Origin: SIG588 sp045599305
GTDB lineage: Bacteria > Bacillota > Clostridia > Oscillospirales > Acutalibacteraceae
Assembly: GCA_045599305.1 (NCBI GenBank)
Contig: JAZRVU010000051.1
Location: 1-21,552, forward strand
DNA length: 21,552 bases
Direction of reading: 5' to 3'
Shown here: positions 1-7,877 of the stretch, piece by piece
Layout of the letters: every line of letters starts with the position of its first letter
How positions within the stretch are numbered: position 1 is the stretch's first letter
The notes under the pieces: model-generated
The model's input: only the letters and a program-made list of their open reading frames with translations
Told to the model about the DNA's origin: nothing
The model's database searches: none
Program-made: the position numbers and the translations under genes

Positions 1-9
1 CGCAAACTT

Positions 10-55
10 GCTGAAAAGCCTTGAAATACGGCCGTATGTCTGCGGCTTTGTCAGC
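10..55. repeat. Nested palindromic structure at window start
   Basis: The outer arms GCTGAAAAGCC (10-20) and GGCTTTGTCAGC (44-55) are nearly complementary. They enclose a perfect 12-bp palindrome, ATACGGCCGTAT (26-37). No credible gene covers it. The frame starting at base 2 stays open to a stop at 170-172 but has no start inside the window and runs through the terminator hairpin. The compact nested symmetry resembles a dispersed intergenic repeat found many times in some Ruminococcaceae genomes. That family assignment is an impression from memory and cannot be tested here. Nothing else is recognised in 1-97. Confidence 0.4.
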
Positions 56-97
56 GGCGTTTTCGCTCGATCCTATCTCATTCAAAACTGCTGCGCA

Positions 98-204
98 TCT
101 GAAAACCGCATATTTCAGATGAAGAACCATGAAAAAACAGGGGGCATACTGTCGTATGCCCCCTGTTTTTGAAGCAGTTATTCGCTGAAAGATGCGGTTT
201 CAGA
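98..204. repeat. Imperfect inverted repeat flanking a terminator
   Basis: The left arm at 98-118 (starts TCTGAAAACCGCAT) is nearly the reverse complement of the right arm at 185-204 (ends GATGCGGTTTCAGA), with about one gap and one mismatch. The 133-170 hairpin sits between them with 14 unpaired bases on each side, so the 107-bp block is close to one long palindrome. A second short pair, AACTGCT (86-92) with AGCAGTT (173-179), could form instead of the outer stem but not nested with it. The block could be a small palindromic mobile repeat or a folded 3' UTR of the gene upstream of the window. Confidence 0.45.
133..170. terminator. Bidirectional intrinsic terminator
   Basis: A perfect 17-bp stem (133-149 with 154-170) and a 4-base TGTC loop. 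The core is GC-rich (CAGGGGGCATAC). It has five A on the left foot and five T on the right foot, so it would act as a rho-independent terminator in either direction. It most likely ends transcription of a gene lying left of the window and insulates yigZ. Confidence 0.85.
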
Positions 205-223
205 CGATTTATCCCTTTGTGAA

Positions 224-249
224 GGCACCCTTGGGTGCTGTCCGTTTTT
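224..249 (+). terminator. Short hairpin with delayed T run in the yigZ leader
   Basis: GCACCC (225-230), a TT loop and GGGTGC (233-238) form a tight stem. A run of five T follows only after six bases (245-249). It sits about 20 bases before the yigZ ribosome binding site. It may be a weak second terminator for upstream transcription or a leader structure; the gap before the T run makes strong termination doubtful. Confidence 0.35.
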
Positions 250-269
250 CTGTATCGAAGGAGCCGCCT

Positions 270-899
270 ATGCAAAAGGATTACCGCACCGTGGCCGCCG
301 GTGCCTCGGACGAATTCACCGAAAAGCGTTCCCGCTTCATCGGGCACATCCTGCCGGTGAGCACCGAGGAGGAGGCACAGGCTTTTATCGCCGCGCGCAA
401 AAAAGAATACTGGGACGCCCGCCACAATGTGTGGGCCTATGTGCTGCGCGCGGGGGATCTGCGCCGGTTTTCCGACGACGGCGAGCCGCAGGGCACGGCG
501 GGCATGCCGGTGCTGGACGTGCTGCAAAAAGAGGGGCTGACCGACTGCGTGGTGGTGGTCACCCGCTATTTCGGCGGCATCCTGCTCGGGGGCGGGGGAC
601 TGGTGCGTGCCTATTCCCATGCCGCGCGGTTGGCGGTGGACGCCGCCGGACGGTGCGAAATGCGTTCCTGCGCTCAAATGCACATCACCTGCGACTATGC
701 GCAGTACGGTTGGGTGGGCCCGCTGGTGGCCGCGTTCGGCGGCACGGTGGACGATACCGCCTTTACCGAAAGCGTCTGCCTGGGGTTTCATATGCCCTTT
801 GCGGGAATCCCCGCCCTGCAAAAGCAGTTGGCCGAGCAGAGCGCGGGCAGTCTGCAGGCGGCGGCGGACGGGGAGGCCTTTTATCCGTTCATGCTTTGA
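270..899 (+). CDS. YigZ/IMPACT family protein
   Basis: A 209-aa protein of the YigZ/IMPACT (UPF0029) family. The family is widespread and its bacterial role is poorly defined; the eukaryotic relative IMPACT acts on translational control through Gcn1. The N-terminal domain carries the family blocks RFSDDGEPQGTAGMPVL (about residues 67-83) and VVTRYFGGILLGGGG (about residues 92-107). The C-terminal ferredoxin-like part (about 135-205) fits DUF1949. The length matches the family (roughly 200-220). The ATG at 270 was chosen because GAAGGAG (257-263) lies upstream at good spacing; an in-frame ATG at 192 would add 26 residues unlike the family and overlap the palindromic region. A 108-base gap with a folded sequence separates it from the next gene. 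No signal peptide or membrane segment is seen, so it is cytoplasmic. Confidence 0.93.
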   Translation: MQKDYRTVAAGASDEFTEKRSRFIGHILPVSTEEEAQAFIAARKKEYWDARHNVWAYVLRAGDLRRFSDDGEPQGTAGMPVLDVLQKEGLTDCVVVVTRYFGGILLGGGGLVRAYSHAARLAVDAAGRCEMRSCAQMHITCDYAQYGWVGPLVAAFGGTVDDTAFTESVCLGFHMPFAGIPALQKQLAEQSAGSLQAAADGEAFYPFML

Positions 900-900
900 A

Positions 901-972
901 AATACGAAAATTAACGAAAAAATCGCATCTTTTTCTTTTAAAAAGGAGGAGATCGCGATTTTTTTGCGTATT
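901..972 (+). other. AT-rich stem-loop between yigZ and dgt
   Basis: An outer stem AATACG (901-906) with CGTATT (967-972) and an inner stem of 917-929 with 951-964 (six A, then TCGC-ATC, against GATCGCGA and six T) fold directly after the yigZ stop. The A and T tracts sit at the foot of the inner stem, so it may be a weak two-way terminator. The loop holds AAAAGGAGGA (941-950), a perfect ribosome-binding-like sequence with no sensible reading frame behind it. Confidence 0.4.
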
Positions 973-976
973 ATTA

Positions 977-985
977 TGGTAGAAT
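977..985 (+). promoter_or_regulatory. Possible extended -10 promoter for dgt
   Basis: TGGTAGAAT fits an extended -10 element (TG, one base, TAGAAT at 980-985). No convincing -35 lies 17 bases upstream. The predicted start would fall close to the AAGGAGG of the following gene, leaving a very short leader. This is a tentative call. Confidence 0.3.
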
Positions 986-1007
986 TATGGCGCAAGGAGG
1001 GATTTTT

Positions 1008-2009
1008 ATGTCTTTCCGGGAAGAGTATGAACAGCAGGAGCATCGGCTTCTGTCACCGCGTGCCGCGTTTTCCGACGCGGCCGTGCGCGACCTGCCGGAT
1101 GAGCTCTGCACCTATCGCACGGAATATCAGCGGGATCGCGACCGTGTGCTGCATTGCAAGGCCTTTCGCCGTCTCAAGCACAAAACGCAGGTGTTTTTGT
1201 CCCCCGAGGGGGATCACTACCGCACCCGCCTGACCCACACGCTGGAGGTGGCGCAGATCGCCCGCACCGTGGCGCGTGCGCTGCGGCTGAATGAGGATCT
1301 GACCGAGGCGATCGCACTGGCGCACGATATGGGGCATACCCCCTTCGGCCACGCCGGCGAGCGGGCGCTCGACCGGCTGATGGAGGGCGGCTTCCGCCAC
1401 TATGAGCAGAGCGTGCGGGTGGTGGAGCGGCTGGAAAATGACGGCCGCGGGCTGAATCTCACCCGTCAGACGCGGGACGGTATCCTCACCCATACCAAGG
1501 GCACCGAGGCGCAGACGCTGGAGGGACGCATCGTCCGCTGGGCGGATCAGGTGGCCTACCTCACCCACGATATCGACGATGCCGCGCGCGCCGGTGTGCT
1601 GCGCGAGGAGGACATCCCCGCCGATCTGCGGGAAAAACTGGGCGAGGGGCGGACGAAGCGCATCGACAGCATGGTCACCTCGCTGGTGGAGTCGAGCGGC
1701 GACACCATTTGTATGGACGGGGAGACCCTTGCCGCCTTTGAAAAACTCAAAGCCTTTATGTACGAAGCGGTGTATCTCAACCCGGTAGCCAAGGGGGAGG
1801 AACGCAAGATCAACGGATTGGTGGAGCAGATGTTCACCTATTTCGTCTCTCATCCCGATATACTGCCGCCGGAATATGCCGCCATCCGTGAGACCGACGG
1901 CACAGAGCGCGCCGTTTGCGATTACATCGCCGGCATGACGGACAACTACGCGCTGGATGTGTACCATCGCCTGTTCATCCCCCGCAGCTGGGAGATCAAA
2001 GTGACGTGA
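1008..2009 (+). CDS. dgt: Deoxyguanosinetriphosphate triphosphohydrolase-like HD protein
   Basis: A 333-aa cytoplasmic HD-domain hydrolase of the dGTPase-like family, which splits dNTPs into a deoxynucleoside and triphosphate and so helps control the nucleotide pool. The expected metal ligands are visible: H77 (RLTHTLE), H106-D107 (ALAHDMGHTPFGHAGE) and D188 (YLTHDIDD). The N-terminal block (RDRVLHCKAFRRLKHKTQVF, about 44-63) is typical of the family. The start at 1008 was chosen for AAGGAGG (994-1000) seven bases before the ATG. An in-frame ATG at 987 lies upstream of that site and would ignore it. The gene leads into dnaG after 28 bases, an order common in Firmicutes. The dNTP preference and any allosteric control cannot be read from the sequence. 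Confidence 0.93.
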   Translation: MSFREEYEQQEHRLLSPRAAFSDAAVRDLPDELCTYRTEYQRDRDRVLHCKAFRRLKHKTQVFLSPEGDHYRTRLTHTLEVAQIARTVARALRLNEDLTEAIALAHDMGHTPFGHAGERALDRLMEGGFRHYEQSVRVVERLENDGRGLNLTRQTRDGILTHTKGTEAQTLEGRIVRWADQVAYLTHDIDDAARAGVLREEDIPADLREKLGEGRTKRIDSMVTSLVESSGDTICMDGETLAAFEKLKAFMYEAVYLNPVAKGEERKINGLVEQMFTYFVSHPDILPPEYAAIRETDGTERAVCDYIAGMTDNYALDVYHRLFIPRSWEIKVT

Positions 2010-2037
2010 ACCGTGCTATGTGAAAGGAAGTGACACC

Positions 2038-3810
2038 GTGGCCATACCCGACAGTTTCATACAGGACGTTGTCAGCCGTAACGAGATCGAGCCGTTGGTG
2101 TCGACCTATGTGCGGCTCAAACGCCGCGGGCGCACCTTTGTGGGGCTGTGCCCGTTCCACGGCGAAAAAACGCCCTCCTTCACCGTCTATCCCGAAAGCA
2201 ATTCGTTTTATTGCTTCGGCTGCGGCGCGGGGGGCGATGTCGTCACCTTCGTGCGGCGGATCGAAAATCTCGATTATATCGATGCGGTGAAGTTCCTGGC
2301 CGACCGTGCCGGTCTGCGTATGCCGGAGCAGGGGGTGAACGACGCTGTCTCCAAACTGCGCGTGCGGGTGCTGGAGGCCAACCGTGAGGCTGCCCGCTTT
2401 TATCACAGCGTGCTCTCTGCCCCCGCCGGGCAGGAGGGGCTGGCGTATTTCCGCGGTCGTGCCTACACCGACGCCACCATCCGCCATTTCGGGCTGGGGT
2501 TTGCTCCGCCCACCGGCTGGGCACTGCGGGACGCGATGCGCGCCAAAGGCTTTACCGATGAGGAACTGATCGCCGCATTCCTGTGTAAACGCAGTGAAAA
2601 GGGGCATCTCTATGATGTGTTCCGCGGGCGGGTGATGATCCCCATCATCGACATCCGCGGCAACGTGATCGGCTTCGGCGGCCGTGTGCTGGATGATTCC
2701 AAGCCGAAATATATCAACACCTCCGATACGCTGGTGTTCAAAAAGACCGATAACCTTTTTGCCTTGAATTTCGCCAAATCGGCGCTGGGCAAAATGCCGG
2801 ACGGCAACACGCAGCTGATCTTGTGCGAAGGGTATATGGATGTGATCGCGCTGCATCAGGCCGGGTTCGAAAACGCCGTGGCGGCGCTGGGCACCTCGTT
2901 CACGGCGGAGCACGCGCGGCTGATCGCCCGCTATGCCGGCGAGGCGGTGCTCACCTTTGATGCGGACGCGGCCGGGCAGAAGGGCAACGCCCGGGCGATC
3001 GACCTTTTGCGGGAGACGGGCGTGCGCATCAAGGTGGTGCGGGTGCCCGACGGCAAGGATCCGGACGAATTCATCAAGAAAAACGGTGCGGAACGTTTTC
3101 GCGCACTGTTGGAGGGTTCCGCCAACGATGTGGAATACCGGCTGATGGAGCTCGGCCGTCAGTTCGATCTGACCTCGGCCGACGGGCAGTCCCGCTATCT
3201 GCAGAAAGCGGCGGAGCTGCTGGCCGCTCTGCAGAGCCCCGTGGAGCGGGATGTGTACGCCGGGCGGATAGCCGTCTCCACAGGCGTGACCAAATCCGCC
3301 CTGCTGGAGCAGATCCGGCAGGTGGATCGCCGTCGTCTGCGGCAGCAGGAAAAGCAGCAGCTTTCACAGGCGGTGCGCAAGAGCGCCGAAACGGTGAAAA
3401 AAGCCAATCCGGAGGCGGAAAAGCATTGGCGTGCCGCCCAGGCGGAGGAGGCTCTGCTGGGGCTGCTCATCCGCAATCCGGACTATATCGCAAAGGTCGA
3501 AGCCGTGCTTTTGCCCGAGCAGATGGTCACCGCGTTCAACCGACAGTTGTACGAGCAGATACTGCAGCGAACGCGTGAGGGCCTGCTGGTGGAGCCGTCG
3601 CTGTTGGCGGCGGACTATGACGTGGTCGGCGTGGCCTATATCACCCGCATGGTGCAGGAGTCGCGCGAGCGGGCAAATACACCGGAGGAAGCACTGCAAT
3701 GTGCCGCCGTGGTGGCCGAGGAACAACGGCTGCTGGCGGTGCAGGAGGGCTCACCGTCGGACGAGCAGATCATGGCTTATCTGCAGAAACTGAAGGAAAC
3801 GAAAAAATGA
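2038..3810 (+). CDS. dnaG: DNA primase DnaG
   Basis: A 590-aa replication primase that makes the RNA primers for the lagging strand and works with the replicative helicase. The N-terminal zinc ribbon has C38, H41, C59 and C62 (CPFHGEKTPSF, then CFGCGAGGD). The TOPRIM core shows the acidic EGYMD block (E264-D268) and FDADAAG (307-313), the metal-binding catalytic residues. The C-terminal 150 residues are helical and variable, as expected for the helicase-binding region. Length matches the usual 580-620 residues. The GTG at 2038 is preferred because AAAGGAAG (2023-2030) sits seven bases before it; an earlier in-frame GTG at 2020 would place that site inside the gene. It is followed after 34 bases by the primary sigma factor, the classic macromolecular-synthesis gene order. 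Confidence 0.97.
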   Translation: MAIPDSFIQDVVSRNEIEPLVSTYVRLKRRGRTFVGLCPFHGEKTPSFTVYPESNSFYCFGCGAGGDVVTFVRRIENLDYIDAVKFLADRAGLRMPEQGVNDAVSKLRVRVLEANREAARFYHSVLSAPAGQEGLAYFRGRAYTDATIRHFGLGFAPPTGWALRDAMRAKGFTDEELIAAFLCKRSEKGHLYDVFRGRVMIPIIDIRGNVIGFGGRVLDDSKPKYINTSDTLVFKKTDNLFALNFAKSALGKMPDGNTQLILCEGYMDVIALHQAGFENAVAALGTSFTAEHARLIARYAGEAVLTFDADAAGQKGNARAIDLLRETGVRIKVVRVPDGKDPDEFIKKNGAERFRALLEGSANDVEYRLMELGRQFDLTSADGQSRYLQKAAELLAALQSPVERDVYAGRIAVSTGVTKSALLEQIRQVDRRRLRQQEKQQLSQAVRKSAETVKKANPEAEKHWRAAQAEEALLGLLIRNPDYIAKVEAVLLPEQMVTAFNRQLYEQILQRTREGLLVEPSLLAADYDVVGVAYITRMVQESRERANTPEEALQCAAVVAEEQRLLAVQEGSPSDEQIMAYLQKLKETKK

Positions 3811-3844
3811 TGCCGCCATGCGGCCGGAAAGGGAGAAAATACAT

Positions 3845-4987
3845 ATGAGCATGAAAGAGACCGAACAGGTGACGATCAACGAGATCCCCGCCGAGGAGGC
3901 TATCAATCTGGTGAAAGAGAAAAAGCAACTCAGCGACCTGCTGGCTATGGGGCGCGCCAAGGGTAAACTGACCACGCAGGAAATTCTTGACGCCACCGAA
4001 AACGCCGATTTCGACGCTGAACAGATCGACAAACTCTATGAGGCGATCGAGGCGCAGAGCATCCAGATTGTGGACGATTATATCGACGACGATCTGAGCG
4101 ACCTTGAAAGCGTGGTGGACGAGACCCGCGAGGACGAGGATCTCTCCGGCGACGGCATTCTGGTGGACGATCCCGTGAAAGTATATTTGAAGGAGATCGG
4201 CCGTGTGCCGCTGCTCACCCCCGATGAGGAGCGCGATCTGGCCGTGCGCATCATGGACGGCGAGGATTACGCCAAAAAGCGCCTGTCGGAGGCCAACCTG
4301 CGTCTGGTCGTCAGCATCGCCAAACGCTATGTCGGGCGCGGGATGCAGTTTTTGGATCTCATCCAGGAGGGCAACCTCGGCCTGATCAAGGCGGTGGAAA
4401 AATTCGATTATACCAAGGGCTTCAAATTCTCCACCTACGCCACCTGGTGGATCCGGCAGGCCATCACCCGTGCCATCGCCGACCAGGCGCGCACCATCCG
4501 TATCCCCGTGCACATGGTGGAGACCATCAACAAGGTGAAGAAGGTCTCGAGCCAGCTTCTGCACGAAAACGGCCACGAGCCCTCGGTGGAGGAGATCTCC
4601 GAGCGGCTGGATATGCCGGTGGATAAGGTGCGCGAGATCATGCGCGTGGCGCAGGAGCCGGTGTCGCTCGAAACGCCGATCGGCGAGGAGGAGGACAGCC
4701 ATCTGGGCGATTTCATCCCCGATGACGATGCCCCCGCACCGGCGGACGCCGCCTCGCACACCCTGCTGCGTGAGCAGTTGGGCGAGGTGCTTTCCACCCT
4801 CACCCCGCGTGAGGCAAAGGTGCTGCAACTGCGCTTTGGTCTGGAGGACGGCCGTCCGCGCACACTGGAGGAAGTGGGCAAGGAATTCGACGTCACCCGT
4901 GAGCGCATCCGTCAGATCGAGGCGAAGGCGCTGCGCAAACTGCGCCATCCCAGCCGCAGCAAAAAACTGAAGGATTTCCTGGATTGA
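3845..4987 (+). CDS. rpoD: Primary RNA polymerase sigma factor (SigA/RpoD)
   Basis: A 380-aa housekeeping sigma-70 factor that directs RNA polymerase to the -35/-10 promoters of most genes. An acidic N-terminal region 1.1-like segment (about 1-105, many D and E) precedes region 1.2, which starts at DDPVKVYLKEIG (108). Region 2 contains KFSTYATWWIRQAITRAI (194-211) for -10 recognition and melting. Region 3 follows, then region 4 (about 319-372) with the helix-turn-helix TLEEVGKEFDVTRERIRQIE that reads the -35 box. The length is typical for Firmicute SigA; the long non-conserved insert of proteobacterial RpoD is absent. The ATG at 3845 is set by AAAGGGAG (3828-3835); an in-frame ATG at 3818 has no such site. 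The Rrf2 gene begins ten bases after its stop. Confidence 0.97.
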   Translation: MSMKETEQVTINEIPAEEAINLVKEKKQLSDLLAMGRAKGKLTTQEILDATENADFDAEQIDKLYEAIEAQSIQIVDDYIDDDLSDLESVVDETREDEDLSGDGILVDDPVKVYLKEIGRVPLLTPDEERDLAVRIMDGEDYAKKRLSEANLRLVVSIAKRYVGRGMQFLDLIQEGNLGLIKAVEKFDYTKGFKFSTYATWWIRQAITRAIADQARTIRIPVHMVETINKVKKVSSQLLHENGHEPSVEEISERLDMPVDKVREIMRVAQEPVSLETPIGEEEDSHLGDFIPDDDAPAPADAASHTLLREQLGEVLSTLTPREAKVLQLRFGLEDGRPRTLEEVGKEFDVTRERIRQIEAKALRKLRHPSRSKKLKDFLD

Positions 4988-4997
4988 GGGAGACGTT

Positions 4998-5381
4998 ATG
5001 CATATCAATCTGGAATCGGACTATGCGGTGCGCATCGTCTATCAGATGGTGAAACGGGGCGGCCGGGTCGATGCCCATACGGTGGCTCAAGCCAGCGGTG
5101 TGTCGCTGCGCTTTGCGCTGAAGATACTGGGCAAGCTCGTTGCGGCCGATGTGATCCGTTCATTCAAGGGGGCGCACGGCGGGTATGAACTGGCGCGTCC
5201 CGCCGCCGGGGTCACGCTGCGTCAGGTGATCGAAGCGGTGGAGGGGCCGTATCGCTTCAGCCGCTGCGTGGGCGAAGGCTACGACTGCACCCACGCGGAT
5301 TGCCCTTTCCACGCCGTGTTTGATGACGTCACCCGCACGGTGGTGGAAAAACTCGACACCGTGACCTTCGATCAATTCTGA
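4998..5381 (+). CDS. Rrf2 family transcriptional regulator
   Basis: A 127-aa winged-helix repressor of the Rrf2 family, whose members (IscR, NsrR, CymR) sense Fe-S status, nitric oxide or cysteine. The DNA-binding half has the usual pattern (YAVRIVYQMV, then SGVSLRFALKILGKL at about 33-47, then the wing KGAHGGYELAR at 57-67). C90, C97 and C102, with H105 next to them, occupy the region where IscR- and NsrR-type members bind an iron-sulfur cluster, which suggests a cluster-sensing rather than a CymR-like protein. It follows rpoD by ten bases with GAGGGAG as its ribosome site and precedes an ABC-F gene by 19 bases. No isc/suf or cysteine genes are adjacent, so its targets are unknown. An in-cis role on this run of genes is possible. 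Confidence 0.9.
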   Translation: MHINLESDYAVRIVYQMVKRGGRVDAHTVAQASGVSLRFALKILGKLVAADVIRSFKGAHGGYELARPAAGVTLRQVIEAVEGPYRFSRCVGEGYDCTHADCPFHAVFDDVTRTVVEKLDTVTFDQF

Positions 5382-5400
5382 AAGGATTAACGAACATATC

Positions 5401-7326
5401 ATGGCAGTTCTGTCGGCCCACCGTGTGGGCAAACTGTTCGGGGAACGGGTGCTGTTCTCCGGGCTGTCGTTTGAGATCAATGAACATGATAAAGTGGGGC
5501 TTGTGGGAGAAAACGGCTGCGGGAAGACCACCCTGTTCCGCATGCTCACGGGGGAATACTCCATAGACGAGGGGGACGTGGTCACCGCCAAAGGTACCCG
5601 TATCGGCTATCTCGAGCAGCACGCCTGCTCCGGCGAGGAGCGCACCCTATGGGACGAGGTGGAGAGCGTGTTCGCGCCCGTGATGGCGGTGGAGCGGGAA
5701 CTCGCCGAGGTCACCGCGGCGCTTTCCGGCCCCCGTGCGGGGGATGAGACGCTGATCGAGCGCCAGCATCTGCTGCGCGAGCAGTTCGAGCGGATGGGCG
5801 GCCTTTACTACAAAAGCCGTGTCCGCTCCACACTGCTCGGCCTCGGATTCGAGGAACGGGCGTTTTCCCAGTCCATCCGGTCGCTTTCGGGCGGCCAGAA
5901 GTCCAAGGCCGCCATGGGGCGTCTGCTTTTGTCCGACGCCAATCTGCTGCTGCTGGACGAGCCCACCAATCACCTTGATATCCCCTCCGTGGAGTGGCTG
6001 GAGGAATTTTTGCGCAACTATCCCGGCACGGTGGTGGTCATTTCGCACGACCGCTATTTCCTTGACCGGGTCACCACCCGCACGTTGGAAATTTGCGGCG
6101 GGCATTTGTTTGCCACCAATGGCAATTACACCGCCCACCGCGCCGCCCGCGACAAGGACAAGGAGGTCATTGAAAAGCATTTCAAGACCCAGATGCGGGC
6201 GATCCATAAGTTGGAAGACAATATCACCCTTTTGCGCAGTTGGAACCGTGAAAAGAGCATCCGGGCGGCCGAAAGCCGTGAAAAACGGCTGGAACGTCTG
6301 CGCGCCGAGCTGGAGATCCCGGAAAGCGAGCGGGACAGCATCCGCTTCGATTTCACGGCCGAGCAGGTCAGCGGCAATGAGGTGCTCAATGCCGGCGAGC
6401 TGACCATGGGCTTCGGCAGCCGGCCGCTGTTCTCCAATGCCGAACTGCATCTGCGCCGGGGGGAGCGGGTGTTCCTCATCGGCCCCAACGGCTGCGGCAA
6501 GACGACGCTGCTGAAGATCTTGAACGGCACCCTCACGCCGTGGAGCGGTTATGTGCTGCCGGGCGCCAAGGTGCGTATCGGGTATTATGACCAGACGCAG
6601 GCCGGTCTGGACGATAGCAAGATGGTCATCGACGAGGTGTGGGACGCCTATCCGCGCCTGTCACAGACCGAGGTGCGCAACGCGCTGGCGGCCTTCCTCT
6701 TCCGCGGCGAGGACGTGTTTGCCGAGGTGGGCAAACTCAGCGGCGGCGAGCGGGCGCGCATCCTGCTGCTGAAACTCATGCTGGCGCGGGACAATTTCCT
6801 GTTGCTGGACGAGCCGACCAACCATCTGGATATCACCTCCTGCGAAGCGCTGGAGGAGGCGCTGGCGGGGTATGACGGCACCGTGTTCATCGTGTCGCAC
6901 GACCGCTACTTCATCAATCGGTTGGCCACCCGCGTGGTGCGGCTGACGGCCGACGGATGTCGGTCATTTCCCGGGAATTACGACGACTATCTGGAACAGT
7001 TCAATGAGGAGACTGCCGCCGCCACGGTGGCACAGCCGCCCAAGGAAAACGCCTATAAAAAGCGCAAAGAGGCGGAATCGGCACAGCGCCGCCTGAAAGG
7101 GCGCCTGACCCGCACGGAGGAGGCAGTCGCCGCCGCCGAGGAACGGGTGTCCCGGCTGCAGCAGCAGTTGGACAGCGACGAGGTCGCGGCCGATTATGAG
7201 CGGCTGATGTCCGTCACCGCCGAGTGGGAGGAGGCCTCCCGCGAACTGGAGCGGCTGATGGAGGAATGGGAAGGCCTGCAGCTGGAATGGGAAAGCTGCA
7301 CGGCCGGGGAAGAAAACTTTGACTGA
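5401..7326 (+). CDS. ABC-F family ATPase (ribosome-associated)
   Basis: A 641-aa soluble protein with two ABC ATPase domains and no membrane segments, as in the ABC-F family, which acts on the ribosome E site rather than in transport. Domain 1 has Walker A GENGCGKTT (36-44), signature LSGGQ (162-166) and Walker B with LLLLDEPTNHLD (182-193). Domain 2 has GPNGCGKTT (361-369), LSGGE (446-450) and LLLDEPTNHLD (467-477). Both catalytic Glu residues and both SHDRYF switch motifs are intact. A charged helical linker lies between the domains (about 245-310). The last 90 residues (about 540-635) are a charged coiled coil, as in YdiF/Uup-type members. The context is housekeeping, so translation maintenance is more likely than antibiotic resistance. 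The ATG at 5401 has a modest AAAGGAT site (5381-5387). Confidence 0.93.
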   Translation: MAVLSAHRVGKLFGERVLFSGLSFEINEHDKVGLVGENGCGKTTLFRMLTGEYSIDEGDVVTAKGTRIGYLEQHACSGEERTLWDEVESVFAPVMAVERELAEVTAALSGPRAGDETLIERQHLLREQFERMGGLYYKSRVRSTLLGLGFEERAFSQSIRSLSGGQKSKAAMGRLLLSDANLLLLDEPTNHLDIPSVEWLEEFLRNYPGTVVVISHDRYFLDRVTTRTLEICGGHLFATNGNYTAHRAARDKDKEVIEKHFKTQMRAIHKLEDNITLLRSWNREKSIRAAESREKRLERLRAELEIPESERDSIRFDFTAEQVSGNEVLNAGELTMGFGSRPLFSNAELHLRRGERVFLIGPNGCGKTTLLKILNGTLTPWSGYVLPGAKVRIGYYDQTQAGLDDSKMVIDEVWDAYPRLSQTEVRNALAAFLFRGEDVFAEVGKLSGGERARILLLKLMLARDNFLLLDEPTNHLDITSCEALEEALAGYDGTVFIVSHDRYFINRLATRVVRLTADGCRSFPGNYDDYLEQFNEETAAATVAQPPKENAYKKRKEAESAQRRLKGRLTRTEEAVAAAEERVSRLQQQLDSDEVAADYERLMSVTAEWEEASRELERLMEEWEGLQLEWESCTAGEENFD

Positions 7327-7355
7327 AATTTTTGAAAAAACGGAGGTGAGCGGCG

Positions 7356-7877
7356 TTGGAAAAATGGGATCTGCTGGATGCGCAGGGGCGCTCCACGGGG
7401 CGCACCATCGTGCGCGGTGAACGTCTGCTCTCGGGACAGTATCATCTTGTCGTGCACATCTGGGTGGTGGACAGCAGCGGCCGTCTGCTCATTCAGAAGC
7501 GAGCGGCACATCTGCGGCTGATGCCGGGGGTGTGGGCCGCTACGGGCGGCTCGGCCGTGGCGGGGGAGGATTCCGCCACCGCGTCCCGCCGGGAACTGGG
7601 AGAGGAACTGGGCATCCATACCGCTCCCGGTGAATTGGCCTATATGGGGCGGCTGCGCCGCCGCAATTCCCATTGTGATCTGTGGCTGCTGCACACGGAT
7701 GTCGCGGCCGAGACCCTGCATCTGCAGGAGGAAGAAGTGGACAGCGTGGCGTGGGTCACCTGGGACACCCTGATGGAGATGGTGCGTCAGCGCCGCTTCC
7801 ACAACTACGGCAGGGTCTATTTCCGTTGGCTGCATCAGCACATCTACGGGGAGGCTAATGCGCATCATGTTGACTGA
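7356..7877 (+). CDS. Nudix hydrolase (TTG start)
   Basis: A 173-aa Nudix-fold protein. The full Nudix box (G-x5-E-x7-RELxEExGI, within about residues 67-90) is present, including the RELGEELG core that binds the metal, so it should be catalytic. Family members hydrolyse nucleoside diphosphates linked to another group; the substrate here is unknown. The N-terminus (MEKWDLLDAQGRSTGRTIVRG) and the length resemble the branch related to isopentenyl-diphosphate isomerase. The TTG start is supported by CGGAGGTGAG (7341-7350) seven bases upstream, and no ATG fits as well. It lies 29 bases after the ABC-F gene, and its last 20 bases overlap the next gene, which indicates translational coupling. Confidence 0.9.
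   Translation: MEKWDLLDAQGRSTGRTIVRGERLLSGQYHLVVHIWVVDSSGRLLIQKRAAHLRLMPGVWAATGGSAVAGEDSATASRRELGEELGIHTAPGELAYMGRLRRRNSHCDLWLLHTDVAAETLHLQEEEVDSVAWVTWDTLMEMVRQRRFHNYGRVYFRWLHQHIYGEANAHHVD

Noticed and set aside
1..172. An open frame from base 2 to the stop at 170-172 as the 3' end of a gene
   Set aside because: It reads through both palindromes and the whole terminator hairpin, which a real coding end would not normally do.
78..1043. A 321-codon open frame on the - strand across yigZ and the terminator region
   Set aside because: It runs through the perfect terminator hairpin and the intergenic region and has low-complexity H/R/G composition.
3770..5008. A 412-codon open frame on the - strand opposite rpoD
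   Set aside because: Antisense shadow of the primary sigma factor gene, with no motifs and no ribosome site.
5401..7326. ABC-F protein as an antibiotic resistance determinant
   Set aside because: It sits in a housekeeping run with host-like composition, has no leader peptide or attenuator upstream, and has a YdiF/Uup-like coiled-coil tail.
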